From assembly GCF_000719555.1 (NCBI RefSeq), contig NZ_JOGX01000016.1, positions 1-64,000 on the forward strand: DNA of 64,000 nucleotides, in the 5' to 3' direction. The notes beneath the pieces were generated by a model. The model made no database searches. It saw nothing but the letters and a program-made list of their open reading frames with translations, and had not been told where the DNA came from. The position numbers and the translations under genes were made by a program. Below, one piece after another: positions 8,318-16,181 of the stretch (the stretch's first letter is position 1; each line of letters begins with the position of its first letter). This DNA comes from Streptomyces sp. NRRL F-5727. Lineage in GTDB: Bacteria > Actinomycetota > Actinomycetes > Streptomycetales > Streptomycetaceae.

Positions 8318-9583
8318 TCAGCGGACCGAGCGGATCGGCCGCACCGCGAGGGCGCCCAGGACCGACAGGACGGCCGCGACGAGGAACAGCGGCGTGTAGC
8401 CGCCGCCGATCGAGACCACCGCGGAGGCGACGAACGGCGCCACGATCTGCGGCCCGGCGTTGGCGATGTTCAGGACGCCCATGTCGCGCGCCGCGTCCTC
8501 CGCCTTCGGCAGGACCATCGTCACCAGGGCCGTGTCCACCGCCATGTAGCAGCCGAAACCGAGGCCGTTGACGACCGAGAAGGCGAGCATCGCCGTCCAG
8601 CTGGTGGAGACCGCCGGGACCAGCAGGGCGACCGCGGCGAGCGCGGCCGAGGCGCCGACGAAGAGCTTGCGGCGGTCGAAGCGGTCCGACAGCCAGCCGC
8701 CGAGGACCGTGGAGACCACCATGGCCACGGAGTTCACCGGCATGAGGATGGCGACGGCCTCCTCGGCCGAGAGCCCGGCCGGCAGCTCGGTGTGGTCCTT
8801 GAGGATGTACAGCTGGAAGCCGGCCACCGCGAAGTAGCCGAGGACCAGCAGGGCGCGGCCGATGAACGCCCAGCGGAAGTCGTGGTCCCTGAGGGCGCTG
8901 CCGAAGGCGGCGATCTGCGCCTTGACCGGCATGGGCGCCCTGGCCGGCATCCGCTCCTCGCGGGCGAGCGAGGTGAAGACGACCGAGGTGACGGCGACGA
9001 CGGCGCCGAAGACCAGGTAGCCCGTCCGGAAGTCGTCGGAGAAGGCCGCACCGACCAGCGCGCCGACGGTGGAGCCGATCGGCAGGCCGAGGCCCACCGC
9101 CGCCGACGCCTTGCCCCGCGAGGCGAGCGGCACCCGGTCGGGCACCACGGAGGTGATGGCCGCCTGGTAGACGTTCATCACGGCCTGCCCCAGACACCAG
9201 GCGATGGTGACCAGCAGGATGGTGTCCACGCTGCCGAGCAGCAGCATCACCGGCACGGCGAGCAGACCGCCGGCCAGGATCCACGGGTTGCGGCGCCCCG
9301 AGCGGTCGGAGAGCGCGCCGGCGACCGGGTTGAAGACCGTGGCGAAGATCGCGGATATGCCGGAGACGAGGCCGAAGTTCGCCACCTTCGAGGCCGGGTC
9401 GATGGCCTCGATCTGGAGCGCGAGCAGCAGCCCGGGCACGCCGATGTAGAGCGCGTACATCGCGGTGTTGCCGAGGAGGAGCAGCGGGAGCAGGCCGCGG
9501 GTGGGGCGGGCGGCGGGGGAGTCGGGGCCGGCGGTGGCGGCGGAGCCCGTACCGGCTCCGGTCCCGCGGGAGGAAAGGGCCAC
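8318..9583 (-). CDS. MFS transporter, sugar/H+ symporter-like
   Basis: A 421-residue, roughly 12-helix major facilitator with the MFS loop motif GALSDRSGRRNPWI between helices 2 and 3 and a repeated version (GGWLSDRFDRRKLF) in the second half. A disordered 30-residue N-terminus precedes helix 1. It is divergent from a LacI-family regulator and the shared intergenic region carries two palindromic operators, so import or export of a small metabolite, plausibly a carbohydrate, is inferred. Substrate is not readable from sequence. Confidence 0.8.
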   Translation of the reverse strand: MALSSRGTGAGTGSAATAGPDSPAARPTRGLLPLLLLGNTAMYALYIGVPGLLLALQIEAIDPASKVANFGLVSGISAIFATVFNPVAGALSDRSGRRNPWILAGGLLAVPVMLLLGSVDTILLVTIAWCLGQAVMNVYQAAITSVVPDRVPLASRGKASAAVGLGLPIGSTVGALVGAAFSDDFRTGYLVFGAVVAVTSVVFTSLAREERMPARAPMPVKAQIAAFGSALRDHDFRWAFIGRALLVLGYFAVAGFQLYILKDHTELPAGLSAEEAVAILMPVNSVAMVVSTVLGGWLSDRFDRRKLFVGASAALAAVALLVPAVSTSWTAMLAFSVVNGLGFGCYMAVDTALVTMVLPKAEDAARDMGVLNIANAGPQIVAPFVASAVVSIGGGYTPLFLVAAVLSVLGALAVRPIRSVR

Positions 9584-9642
9584 GTTGCCCTCCAGGGGAG
9601 AACGCCCGGTGAGGGGGCGGTAAGCGGATGATTTCGGGGTAG

Positions 9643-9667
9643 TGACACGTGTCAGTGACGCGTGTCA
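9643..9667. promoter_or_regulatory. Tandem LacI-type operators
   Basis: TGACACGTGTCA (9643-9654, perfect palindrome) and TGACGCGTGTCA (9656-9667, one mismatch pair) lie one base apart between the divergent MFS and LacI genes. The central CG and even symmetry fit a LacI-family operator, so autoregulation and control of the transporter are inferred. Confidence 0.65.
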
Positions 9668-9739
9668 GCATTGTGTAGCACTCAAATCCGGCCATCCGCC
9701 AGACCCTGCGCCGGATTGTTCTGGAAAGATGCCGAAGCG

Positions 9740-10786
9740 ATGAGTCAGTCGATCGAACAGCCTGCCGACGGCCCTCCGGGCCGCACTCCCGTCCGTGCCG
9801 TGCCGACCAGCGCGGACGTGGCGCGCCTCGCCGGCGTCTCCCGGGCCACCGTCAGCTACGTCCTGAACAACACCTCGGCCGTCCGCATCAGCGAACCGAC
9901 CCGCGAACGGGTCCGCGAGGCGGCCCGCGAGCTGGGCTACGTCCCCCACGCGGCCGCCCGCACGCTGCGTGCCGGCCACAGCCGGATGGTGCTCCTGCCC
10001 ACCGCGCACGTGCCCGTCGGCCCGCTCTACAGCCGCTTCCACAACGACCTCCAGTGGGCCCTGCGCCGCCTGGACTACACCGTCGTCCAGTACGGCAGCG
10101 TCGGCCTCGCCCCCGAGGACGCCGCCCGCGCCTGGGCCGAACTGCGCCCCGCCGCCGTCGTCTCGACCGGAGAGGTGGAGGTGACGCCCGAGGCCGTGGA
10201 GATCCTCAAGCGCTCCGGCGTCAAGGCCGTCATCACCGTCGGCACCCGGCCGTCCGACGGCACCCACTCCCTCGTCCTGGACCAGCCGCGCGTCGGCGCG
10301 GCCGCCGTCGAGCACCTGATCGCGACCGGCCGCCGCCGGATCGGCGTCATCGTGCCCGAGGAGCCGGGCCTCGGGATGTTCTCCGGACCGCGCCTGGAAG
10401 GCGCCCGCCGCGCCGCCGAGGCCGCCGGCGCCACCGTCGTGCCGCTGCCCCTCGCGTACACCGAGGAGTCCGCGGAGGAGCTCGCCGGGCGCTGGCCCCG
10501 CCTCGGCCTCGACGCCGTCTTCGCCTACAACGACGAGTACGCCATGCTCCTGATGCGCGCCCTCCAGGACGCCGGCACCACCGTGCCCGAGGAGACCGCC
10601 GTCGTCGGCGCCGACGACCTCCTCCTCGGCCGCCTGCTGCGCCCCCGCCTGAGCACCGTCCGGATCGACATGATGCTCGGGCGCGAGCTGGCCGAGCTGG
10701 TCGACAACGCCGTGAACGGCGTCGCCGGCGCCACGGACGCCCGCTCCCTCCTGGACTCGCGGGTCGTCCGGCGGGAGTCCAGCTGA
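9740..10786 (+). CDS. LacI-family transcriptional regulator
   Basis: 348 residues with the LacI helix-turn-helix at about 23-46 (TSADVARLAGVSRATVSYVL), hinge region ELGYVPHAAARTL, then a periplasmic-binding-protein-like effector domain ending with the VVGADDLLLGRLLRPRLSTV strand of the family. Likely represses the divergent MFS gene and itself through 9643-9667. The ATG at 9740 forms the last codon overlap of a tiny out-of-phase reading frame (ATGCCGAAGCGATGA), probably fortuitous. Effector unknown. Confidence 0.88.
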   Translation: MSQSIEQPADGPPGRTPVRAVPTSADVARLAGVSRATVSYVLNNTSAVRISEPTRERVREAARELGYVPHAAARTLRAGHSRMVLLPTAHVPVGPLYSRFHNDLQWALRRLDYTVVQYGSVGLAPEDAARAWAELRPAAVVSTGEVEVTPEAVEILKRSGVKAVITVGTRPSDGTHSLVLDQPRVGAAAVEHLIATGRRRIGVIVPEEPGLGMFSGPRLEGARRAAEAAGATVVPLPLAYTEESAEELAGRWPRLGLDAVFAYNDEYAMLLMRALQDAGTTVPEETAVVGADDLLLGRLLRPRLSTVRIDMMLGRELAELVDNAVNGVAGATDARSLLDSRVVRRESS

Positions 10787-10803
10787 CGGCTTAGCGTCGG
10801 GAC

Positions 10804-11073
10804 ATGAGCACTCACCCGAACCGTTACGAGATCCTCCTGGTGCCCGCCCACGTCCAGGACCGGGGCGGAGCGAGCGTCGCCGACAGCGCGGTCCGGTCCG
10901 CCGTGGTGGAGCGCACCGGCCGCCACGGCGAGTCCGGGTACCCGATCTACGAGGGCCACGGCATGGTCGCCGACATCGACCCGGAGACCGGCACGGTGGA
11001 GGCCCTCCTGGTGGACGGCCGCGAACTGGACTACGGCCTGGTGGCGCTGGTGCGGGACGCGACGACGGGGTGA
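10804..11073 (+). CDS. Conserved-looking hypothetical protein (89 aa)
   Basis: I do not recognise the family. The protein is acidic, soluble and of mixed alpha/beta character (RYEILLVPAHVQDRG; GMVADIDPETGTVEALLVDG), with no signal or membrane segment. It lies 17 bases after the LacI gene but has its own TAGCGT sequence (10792-10797) exactly six bases before the ATG and no ribosome-binding site, so it may be translated from a leaderless message. Confidence 0.6.
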   Translation: MSTHPNRYEILLVPAHVQDRGGASVADSAVRSAVVERTGRHGESGYPIYEGHGMVADIDPETGTVEALLVDGRELDYGLVALVRDATTG

Positions 11074-11164
11074 CGGGGCCCGTCAGCGGGTCCGCCGCGC
11101 GCTGGGCGGGGGCACCGCCCGCACCCCGCGGCCCGCGCCGGCCGGCCCGGGCCTCGGGGTGCCG

Positions 11165-11193
11165 TTGACAGGGCGGACCGGGAGGCCCAGACT
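11165..11193 (+). promoter_or_regulatory. Putative promoter of the thiolase gene
   Basis: TTGACA (11165-11170) and CAGACT (11188-11193) are separated by 17 bases, close to the vegetative consensus. The leader of about 70 bases ends with GGGAGAG before the ATG. Confidence 0.55.
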
Positions 11194-11268
11194 CTGCGCG
11201 CGCACCAGCGCGAAACTTCTTTCACCAGGCGAACAGAGTCGTTCCGCCGGTCACCCGGGAGAGATCCG

Positions 11269-12456
11269 ATGAGCATCCGCGACGTGTACATCGTCGACGC
11301 CGTCCGCACCCCGATCGGGAAGTTCGGCGGCGGCCTCGCCTCCGTACGGCCGGACGACCTCGCCGCCCATGTCGTCAAGGCCCTCGTCGACCGCACCCCC
11401 GGCCTGGACCCGGCCCGTATCGACGACGTCTACTTCGGCGACGCCAACGGCGCCGGCGAGGACAACCGCGACGTGGCCCGCATGGCCGTCCTGCTCGCCG
11501 GACTGCCGGCCGGCGTCCCCGGCGTCACCGTCAACCGGCTCTGCGGCTCCGGCCTGGAGGCCGTCATCCAGGCCGCCCGCGCGATCGCCCTCGGCGACGC
11601 CTCCGTGGCGATCGCCGGCGGCGTCGAGTCCATGTCCCGCGCCCCCTGGGTCCTCCAGAAGCCCGAGCGCGCCTTCCCCGCCGGCCACCAGCAGCTCCAC
11701 TCGACCACCCTCGGCTGGCGCATGACCAACCCCCGGATGCCCGCCGAGTGGACGGTATCCCTCGGCGAGGGCGCCGAGCTCGTCGCCGACCGGCACGGCA
11801 TCGGCCGCGACCGCCAGGACGCCTTCGCCCTCGACAGCCACCGCAAGGCCGCCGAGGCGTGGGCCAAGGGCCTGTACGACGGCGAGGTCGTCCCGTACCC
11901 CGGCGCGGAGCTCGACCGCGACGAGTGCGTCCGCGAGAACACCTCCCTGGAGGCGCTCGGCCGCCTCAAGCCCGCCTTCCGGCCCGACGGCGGCACCGTC
12001 ACCGCCGGCAACGCCTCCCCGCTCAACGACGGCGCCGCCGCCCTCCTCCTCGTCGACGAGGACGGCCTCCGCGAGACCGGCCGCGAGCCGCTCGCCCGCG
12101 TCCGCACCTCCGCCGTCACCGGCATCGAGCCCCAGCTCTTCGGCCTCGGCCCGGTCGAGGCCGTCCGCCGCGCCCTGACCAGGTCCGGCCGCTCCTTCGC
12201 CGACCTCACGACCTTCGAGCTCAACGAGGCGTTCGCCGCCCAGGCCCTCGGCTGCCTCGCCGAGTGGCCGGAACTCGACCCCGCCGTCGTCAACCCGCGC
12301 GGCGGCGCCATCGCCCTCGGCCACCCGCTCGGCGCCTCCGGCGCCCGCCTCGCCGGCTCCGTCGCCCACCAGCTCGCCGCGGCCGGCTCCGGCACGGGCC
12401 TCGCGGCCCTCTGCATCGGCGTCGGCCAGGGCCTGGCGCTGGTCCTGGAGCGCTGA
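11269..12456 (+). CDS. Thiolase (acetyl-CoA C-acyltransferase)
   Basis: Cleaves or forms beta-ketoacyl-CoA in fatty-acid or aromatic catabolism. It has 395 residues, a typical thiolase length. The acylated Cys92 lies in NRLCGSGLEA, the GHPLGASGARL histidine box and the C-terminal CIGVGQG cysteine are present, and FELNEAFAAQALG matches the NEAF motif. It stands alone between a promoter and a strong terminator, with no CoA ligase or dehydrogenase next to it, so the pathway (beta-oxidation, beta-ketoadipate or acetoacetyl-CoA) cannot be chosen. Confidence 0.92.
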   Translation: MSIRDVYIVDAVRTPIGKFGGGLASVRPDDLAAHVVKALVDRTPGLDPARIDDVYFGDANGAGEDNRDVARMAVLLAGLPAGVPGVTVNRLCGSGLEAVIQAARAIALGDASVAIAGGVESMSRAPWVLQKPERAFPAGHQQLHSTTLGWRMTNPRMPAEWTVSLGEGAELVADRHGIGRDRQDAFALDSHRKAAEAWAKGLYDGEVVPYPGAELDRDECVRENTSLEALGRLKPAFRPDGGTVTAGNASPLNDGAAALLLVDEDGLRETGREPLARVRTSAVTGIEPQLFGLGPVEAVRRALTRSGRSFADLTTFELNEAFAAQALGCLAEWPELDPAVVNPRGGAIALGHPLGASGARLAGSVAHQLAAAGSGTGLAALCIGVGQGLALVLER

Positions 12457-12506
12457 CACGCCCTCCGCGCACACACGCCCTCCGCGCACACACGCCCTCC
12501 CGCACA
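12457..12506. repeat. 17-bp tandem repeat, three copies
   Basis: CACGCCCTCCGCGCACA repeats at 12457-12473 and 12474-12490, with a 16-base variant at 12491-12506. It starts immediately after the thiolase stop codon and runs up to the terminator. Confidence 0.8.
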
Positions 12507-12514
12507 GACGGAAG

Positions 12515-12538
12515 GAGCCCCCGCCGGAGCGGGGGCTC
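12515..12538. terminator. Bidirectional terminator between thiolase and trxA
   Basis: GAGCCCCCGC and GCGGGGGCTC form a perfect 10-bp stem closed by CGGA. It lies between two convergent genes. Confidence 0.85.
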
Positions 12539-12563
12539 TCTCACCGTACGGGGCGCTTCCGCG

Positions 12564-12929
12564 TCACTCCGCCTGCTGCGCGGCGACCGACTTGCGGACC
12601 TCGTCCATGTCCAGCCGCCGGGCCTGCCCGATGACGTCCTCCAGGGCGGCCTCCGGCAGCGCGCCCGGCTGCGCGAAGATCGCCACCTTCTCCCGGACGA
12701 TCATCAGGGTCGGGATCGAGCGGATCTCGAAGGCGGCGGCCAGCTCCTGCTGCGCCTCCGTGTCGACCTTGGCGAAGACCAGGTCCTGGTGGCGCTCGGA
12801 CGCCGCCTCGTAGACCGGGCCGAACTGACGGCACGGACCGCACCAGGAAGCCCAGAAATCGATCAGGACGAAGTCGTTCCCGCTCACGACCTCGTCGAAG
12901 TTGTCCTTGGTGAGCTCGATGGTGCTCAT
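12564..12929 (-). CDS. trxA: Thioredoxin
   Basis: Cytosolic protein-disulfide reductant. 121 residues, with the active site WCGPC (Cys30, Cys33) in FWASWCGPCRQF, the cis-proline region IRSIPTLMIV, and a Streptomyces-like extended C-terminus ending AAQQAE. The upstream region has a perfect sigma-R-type promoter, so induction by disulfide stress is predicted. It is divergent from a disulfide-reductase homologue, but that is not a canonical thioredoxin reductase. Confidence 0.93.
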   Translation of the reverse strand: MSTIELTKDNFDEVVSGNDFVLIDFWASWCGPCRQFGPVYEAASERHQDLVFAKVDTEAQQELAAAFEIRSIPTLMIVREKVAIFAQPGALPEAALEDVIGQARRLDMDEVRKSVAAQQAE

Positions 12930-12988
12930 GCCGCCGCCTTTCCGTCTCCGATGGTGCCCTTACGGTCCCCTGGGGACTCGTCCCGCAC

Positions 12989-13014
12989 AACGGACCTTCG
13001 CGCCGTGCTATTCC
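12989..13014 (-). promoter_or_regulatory. Sigma-R-type promoter of trxA
   Basis: On the minus strand GGAAT (13014-13010), exactly 18 bases, then GTT (12991-12989). This is the published Streptomyces sigma-R consensus GGAAT-N18-GTT, and thioredoxin genes are classic members of that regulon. Expected start is about 50 bases before trxA. Confidence 0.75.
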
Positions 13015-13024
13015 GGCCTCCACC

Positions 13025-13037
13025 GACCAGACTGGTC
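13025..13037. promoter_or_regulatory. Palindrome just upstream of the flavoprotein gene
   Basis: GACCAGACTGGTC is a perfect odd-centred inverted repeat ending three bases before the ATG at 13041. It occupies the place where a ribosome-binding site would be, so it could be an operator or an RNA hairpin controlling translation. Function unproven. Confidence 0.35.
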
Positions 13038-13040
13038 CGC

Positions 13041-14501
13041 ATGACGCGAACGGTGGAGAACGAGCACGAGTACGACGTGGTGGTCCTCGGGGCGGGACCG
13101 GTCGGCGAGAACGTGGTCGACCGGGTGAGGGCCGCCGGTCTGACCGCCGCGATCGTGGAGGCCGAACTCCTCGGCGGCGAATGCTCCTACTGGGCCTGCA
13201 TGCCCAGCAAGGCCCTGCTCCGGCCGGTCCTCGCCCGCTCCGACGCCCGCAAGGTCCCCGGACTGCGCGAGGCGGTCTACGGGCCGCTGGACGCCCTGGA
13301 CGTCTTCGCCCACCGGGACGAGACCGTCGGGCACTGGAAGGACGACGGGCAGGTCGACTGGCTGGACTCGATCGGCGTACCCGTCTACCGCGGGCACGGG
13401 CGCGTGCGGGGGCCCCGCCGGGTCGCCGTCGACGGCCCCGAGGGCGAGCACCACGTCCTGACCGCCCGGCACGCCGTCGCCGTCTGCATCGGCAGCCGCG
13501 CCGTCCTGCCCCCGCTGCCCGGGCTCACCGGCGCCCGCCCCTGGACCAGCCGCGAGGCGACCAGCGCCGACCGGGTCCCCGGACGCCTGGTCGTCGTCGG
13601 CGGCGGTGTCGTCGGCGTCGAGATGGCCACCGCCTGGCACGCCCTCGGCTCCCACGTCACCATGCTCGTCCGCGGCGACCGGCTGCTCCCGCGGATGGAG
13701 CCCTTCGTCGGCGAGCGGGTCGCGGAGGCCCTGCGGGCCCGCGGCGCCGACGTGCGCACCGGAGTCTCGGTCGAGGCGGTCGTCCGCGACGGCGGCACCG
13801 GCCCGGTCACGGTGGTCCTGGAGGGCGGCGAGACCGTCGAGGGCGACGAGGTCCTCTTCGCCACCGGCCGCGCCCCCCGCACCGACGACATCGGCCTGGA
13901 GACCGTCGGCCTGGAACCCGGCTCCTGGCTCGACGTCGACGACAGCCTCCGCGTCACCGGCACCGACTGGCTCTACGCGGTCGGGGACGTCAACCACCGC
14001 GCGCTCCTGACCCACCAGGGCAAGTACCAGGCGCGGATCGCGGGCGCCGCCATCGCCGCCCGCGCGGACGGCGGCGGCGGGTCCGAGGACCCCGCGCCCT
14101 GGGGCCCGCACGCCGCCACCGCCGACCACGCCGCCGTCCCCCAGGTGGTCTTCTGCGACCCCGAGGCGGCCGCCGTCGGCCTCAGCCTCGCCGAGGCCGA
14201 ACGCGCCGGTCACCGGGTCCGCGCGGTCGACGTCGACATGAGCTCGGTCGCCGGCGCCGGCCTCTACGCCCACGGCTACCGCGGCGCGGCGCGCCTCGTC
14301 GTGGACCTCGAGCGCGAGGTCCTCCTCGGCGCCACCTTCGTCGGCCCCGCCGTCGGCGAGCTGCTCCACGCCGCCACCGTGGCCGTCACCGCCGAGGTGC
14401 CCGTCTCCCGCCTGTGGCACGCCGTCCCCTCGTACCCCACGCTCAGCGAGGTCTGGCTGCGGCTCCTGGAGGCGTACCGGGACGGCGCCGACCCGGCGTG
14501 A
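13041..14501 (+). CDS. FAD/NAD(P)-dependent flavoprotein disulfide-reductase homologue
   Basis: 486 residues with the FAD-binding GAGPVG motif near the N-terminus, an NAD(P)-binding VVVGGGVVGVEMATA segment, and the dimerisation domain. The redox cysteines are conserved as CX4C (Cys48, Cys53 in GECSYWACMPSK). The C-terminal motif that is normally HPTxSE with a catalytic His reads SYPTLSE, so His is replaced by Tyr. That argues against lipoamide or mercuric reduction and suggests a quinone, dye or unusual disulfide substrate. Divergent from trxA; a close paralogue is at 25155-26579. Confidence 0.85.
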   Translation: MTRTVENEHEYDVVVLGAGPVGENVVDRVRAAGLTAAIVEAELLGGECSYWACMPSKALLRPVLARSDARKVPGLREAVYGPLDALDVFAHRDETVGHWKDDGQVDWLDSIGVPVYRGHGRVRGPRRVAVDGPEGEHHVLTARHAVAVCIGSRAVLPPLPGLTGARPWTSREATSADRVPGRLVVVGGGVVGVEMATAWHALGSHVTMLVRGDRLLPRMEPFVGERVAEALRARGADVRTGVSVEAVVRDGGTGPVTVVLEGGETVEGDEVLFATGRAPRTDDIGLETVGLEPGSWLDVDDSLRVTGTDWLYAVGDVNHRALLTHQGKYQARIAGAAIAARADGGGGSEDPAPWGPHAATADHAAVPQVVFCDPEAAAVGLSLAEAERAGHRVRAVDVDMSSVAGAGLYAHGYRGAARLVVDLEREVLLGATFVGPAVGELLHAATVAVTAEVPVSRLWHAVPSYPTLSEVWLRLLEAYRDGADPA

Positions 14502-14529
14502 GCCCGAGCGCGAGCGCCGCACCAGCCGG

Positions 14530-15345
14530 GTGGAGCCCGTGAGTCCCGAGGAGCGCGCCAACGCCTACGACGCCGTCTGCGCCCGCTGCGGCGGTCCGGT
14601 ACCGGCGGGCGTCGGCGTGCTCCGGCACGGCGCCCGGGGCTGGGACGTGTACCACCGTGACCACGCACCCGCGCCGGGGCCCCCGCCGGCCGGTGACCAT
14701 CCGGGCTGGCACCGGCGGCGGCTGCTCTCCCTGGATATCGGATCCACCGGGAACCGTCCGGAGCGGGACCGGATCACGGCGGCGGCGGTGCGGGGGAGCG
14801 ACGGGGTGGCGCGGGATTGGGTCTTGGATCTCGGATCCAAGACCCAGGAGACCGGATCCGATGTCCCGCTCGCCCCACCCGCCCAAGCCCTCGAGGAGCT
14901 CGCCACCCTCCTCGCCGCCCACCTCGCGAGCCGTGAACTCCTCGTCGTCTGGTACGCCCCCCACGTCCTGACGACCCTCCACGCCGAGCTCCTCCGCCAC
15001 GGTCTCGCCCCGCTCGCCGGCCGTCTCCCGGAGGGCGTGGTCGCCCCGGTCTGCGATCCGCTGGTCCTCGACCGGCACGCGGACCGGTACCGGCCCGGCG
15101 GGCGGTCGCTCTCCGCCGTCGCCGCGTGGTACGGCGTGGCGCACGAGCGGCCGGGCGACCCGGCGGCGGACGCGCGGGCGGCGCTGGGGGTGGCGGTCGC
15201 GGTGGCCGCCGCGTACCCGGCGGTCGCGCGGCTCTCCCGGCCGGCTCTCCACACCGAGCAGGTCCTCTGGTACGCGGAGCAGACGGAGCGTCATCCCGAC
15301 GCGCCCGCCTGGCCGTTCGAGGAGGTCATGCCTGTCGACGAGTGA
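14530..15345 (+). CDS. DnaQ-like 3'-5' exonuclease homologue, probably degenerate
   Basis: 271 residues. An N-terminal treble-clef-like CARCGG is followed by an RNase H/DEDD-like strand, LLSLDIGSTG, where active exonucleases have DxETTG: Asp69 is kept but Glu is replaced by Gly71. Later segments (VCDPLVLDRHADRYRPGGRSLSAVAAWYGV) match the ExoIII/DnaQ layout. The substituted stretch coincides with low-GC palindromes at 14732-14866, so the gene may be inactivated in function while its frame stays open. GTG start uncertain (14530 or 14539). It follows the flavoprotein gene by 28 bases. Confidence 0.65.
   Translation: MEPVSPEERANAYDAVCARCGGPVPAGVGVLRHGARGWDVYHRDHAPAPGPPPAGDHPGWHRRRLLSLDIGSTGNRPERDRITAAAVRGSDGVARDWVLDLGSKTQETGSDVPLAPPAQALEELATLLAAHLASRELLVVWYAPHVLTTLHAELLRHGLAPLAGRLPEGVVAPVCDPLVLDRHADRYRPGGRSLSAVAAWYGVAHERPGDPAADARAALGVAVAVAAAYPAVARLSRPALHTEQVLWYAEQTERHPDAPAWPFEEVMPVDE
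14732..14746. repeat. Short low-GC inverted repeat in exonuclease-like gene
   Basis: TGGAT-ATCGG-ATCCA at the site where the DEDD Glu should be encoded. Same GGATCC/GATATC vocabulary as the elements in the plsC-like gene. Confidence 0.5.
14818..14866. repeat. 13-bp perfect hairpin plus repeated 16-mer
   Basis: TGGGTCTTGGATC (14818-14830) and GATCCAAGACCCA (14834-14846) form a perfect stem with a 3-base loop. Four bases later, ACCGGATCCGATGTCC (14851-14866) is identical to 520-535. The patch is markedly AT-richer than the gene around it and encodes VLDLGSKTQETGSDV. Confidence 0.75.
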
Positions 15346-15356
15346 CAGGGCGGGCG

Positions 15357-15962
15357 TCAGGCGCGCGGGACCAGCAGGGCCGCCGCGGCGCGGGCGGCCT
15401 GCAGGGCGGGGCGGGGGTCGGGGGCGGAGTCCTGGCCGAGGACGACGCGGGTGCTCAGCCCGTCGAGGAGCGCGAGGAGTTCGGAGGCGCGGGCGGTCGC
15501 GTCGAGCGGCGCGAAGCGGCCACGGGCCGCACCGGTGGCGAGCAGCGACTCCAGGTCGCGCTGCCAGTCGGCGTCCAGCTCCCGCTGGGCCTCGCGGAGT
15601 TCGGGGTTGCCGGGGGTCCTGGCCCAGAGCTCGATCCACAGCGTCCAGCGCGGGTCGCGCGGGCCCCGCGGAAGGTAGAGCCGCAGGAAGTCGTCGAGCT
15701 TCCGCTCGGCGGTGGTCCGCCGGGCGAGCAGGGCCCGGCGCTCGTCGGCGAGCGCGGCCTCGCTCCAGCGCAGCGCGGCGAGCAGCAGCCGGTCCTTGGA
15801 GCCGAAGTAGTACAGGATGTGGCCGCCGCTGGTGCCGAGCCGTTCGGCCAGCGCCGACATGGTGAGGGAGGCGAGGCCGTCCTCGGCGATCGCCGCCATG
15901 GCCTCCTCCAGCATCCGTTCCTGCGTGACGTGTCCGTCGCGCCGTCGCGCCGCCCCTGCCAC
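15357..15962 (-). CDS. TetR-family transcriptional regulator
   Basis: 201 residues with an N-terminal TetR helix-turn-helix (MSALAERLGTSGGHILYYFGSKDRLL at about 39-64, i.e. the usual site) and a helical ligand domain (WIELWARTPGNPELR). It is divergent from the NCS1 permease, and two inverted-repeat operators overlap the permease promoter, so repression of permease and itself is inferred. Its 3' end is 11 bases from the convergent exonuclease-like gene. Confidence 0.85.
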   Translation of the reverse strand: MAGAARRRDGHVTQERMLEEAMAAIAEDGLASLTMSALAERLGTSGGHILYYFGSKDRLLLAALRWSEAALADERRALLARRTTAERKLDDFLRLYLPRGPRDPRWTLWIELWARTPGNPELREAQRELDADWQRDLESLLATGAARGRFAPLDATARASELLALLDGLSTRVVLGQDSAPDPRPALQAARAAAALLVPRA

Positions 15963-16036
15963 CGTCGCCCTGCCCCGTTCCCTCGCCCGGCCCGTCCTCG
16001 TACGCCCACGACCTTAACCGGATCGCGGTCGGGGTC

Positions 16037-16100
16037 TTGACGTGGCCGGAACCTGTCACTCATCTTGAATGCCGTTCAAGAACTTAGAACGTCATTCAAG
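16037..16100. promoter_or_regulatory. NCS1 permease promoter with two TetR operators
   Basis: TTGACG (16037-16042) and TCATCT (16060-16065), 17 bases apart, form a plus-strand promoter. CTTGAATGCCGTTCAAG (16064-16080) is a palindrome that overlaps the -10. A second copy in inverse orientation lies at about 16083-16100 (minus strand CTTGAATGACGTTCTAAG). Two similar sites at the start of transcription fit TetR repression. Confidence 0.65.
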
Positions 16101-16181
16101 ATCCGGCCCGACGGCCGGTCCACGAGAGATCCAGGCAGGGGTTCAGGCATGGGTTCAGGCATGCGAAGAGAGGAGCGCGGG

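Noticed and set aside
9729..9743. Four-codon leader peptide overlapping the LacI start (MPKR)
   Set aside because: Too short to support; overlap with ATG may be chance in a GC-rich genome.
12457..12506. Possible CRISPR array or attachment site at 17-bp repeats
   Set aside because: No spacers, no integrase or mobile gene in the neighbourhood.
16065..16181. Upstream ATG starts for the NCS1 permease
   Set aside because: They lie within or beside the TetR operators and lack a ribosome-binding site; GTG 16182 has AGGAG at good distance.
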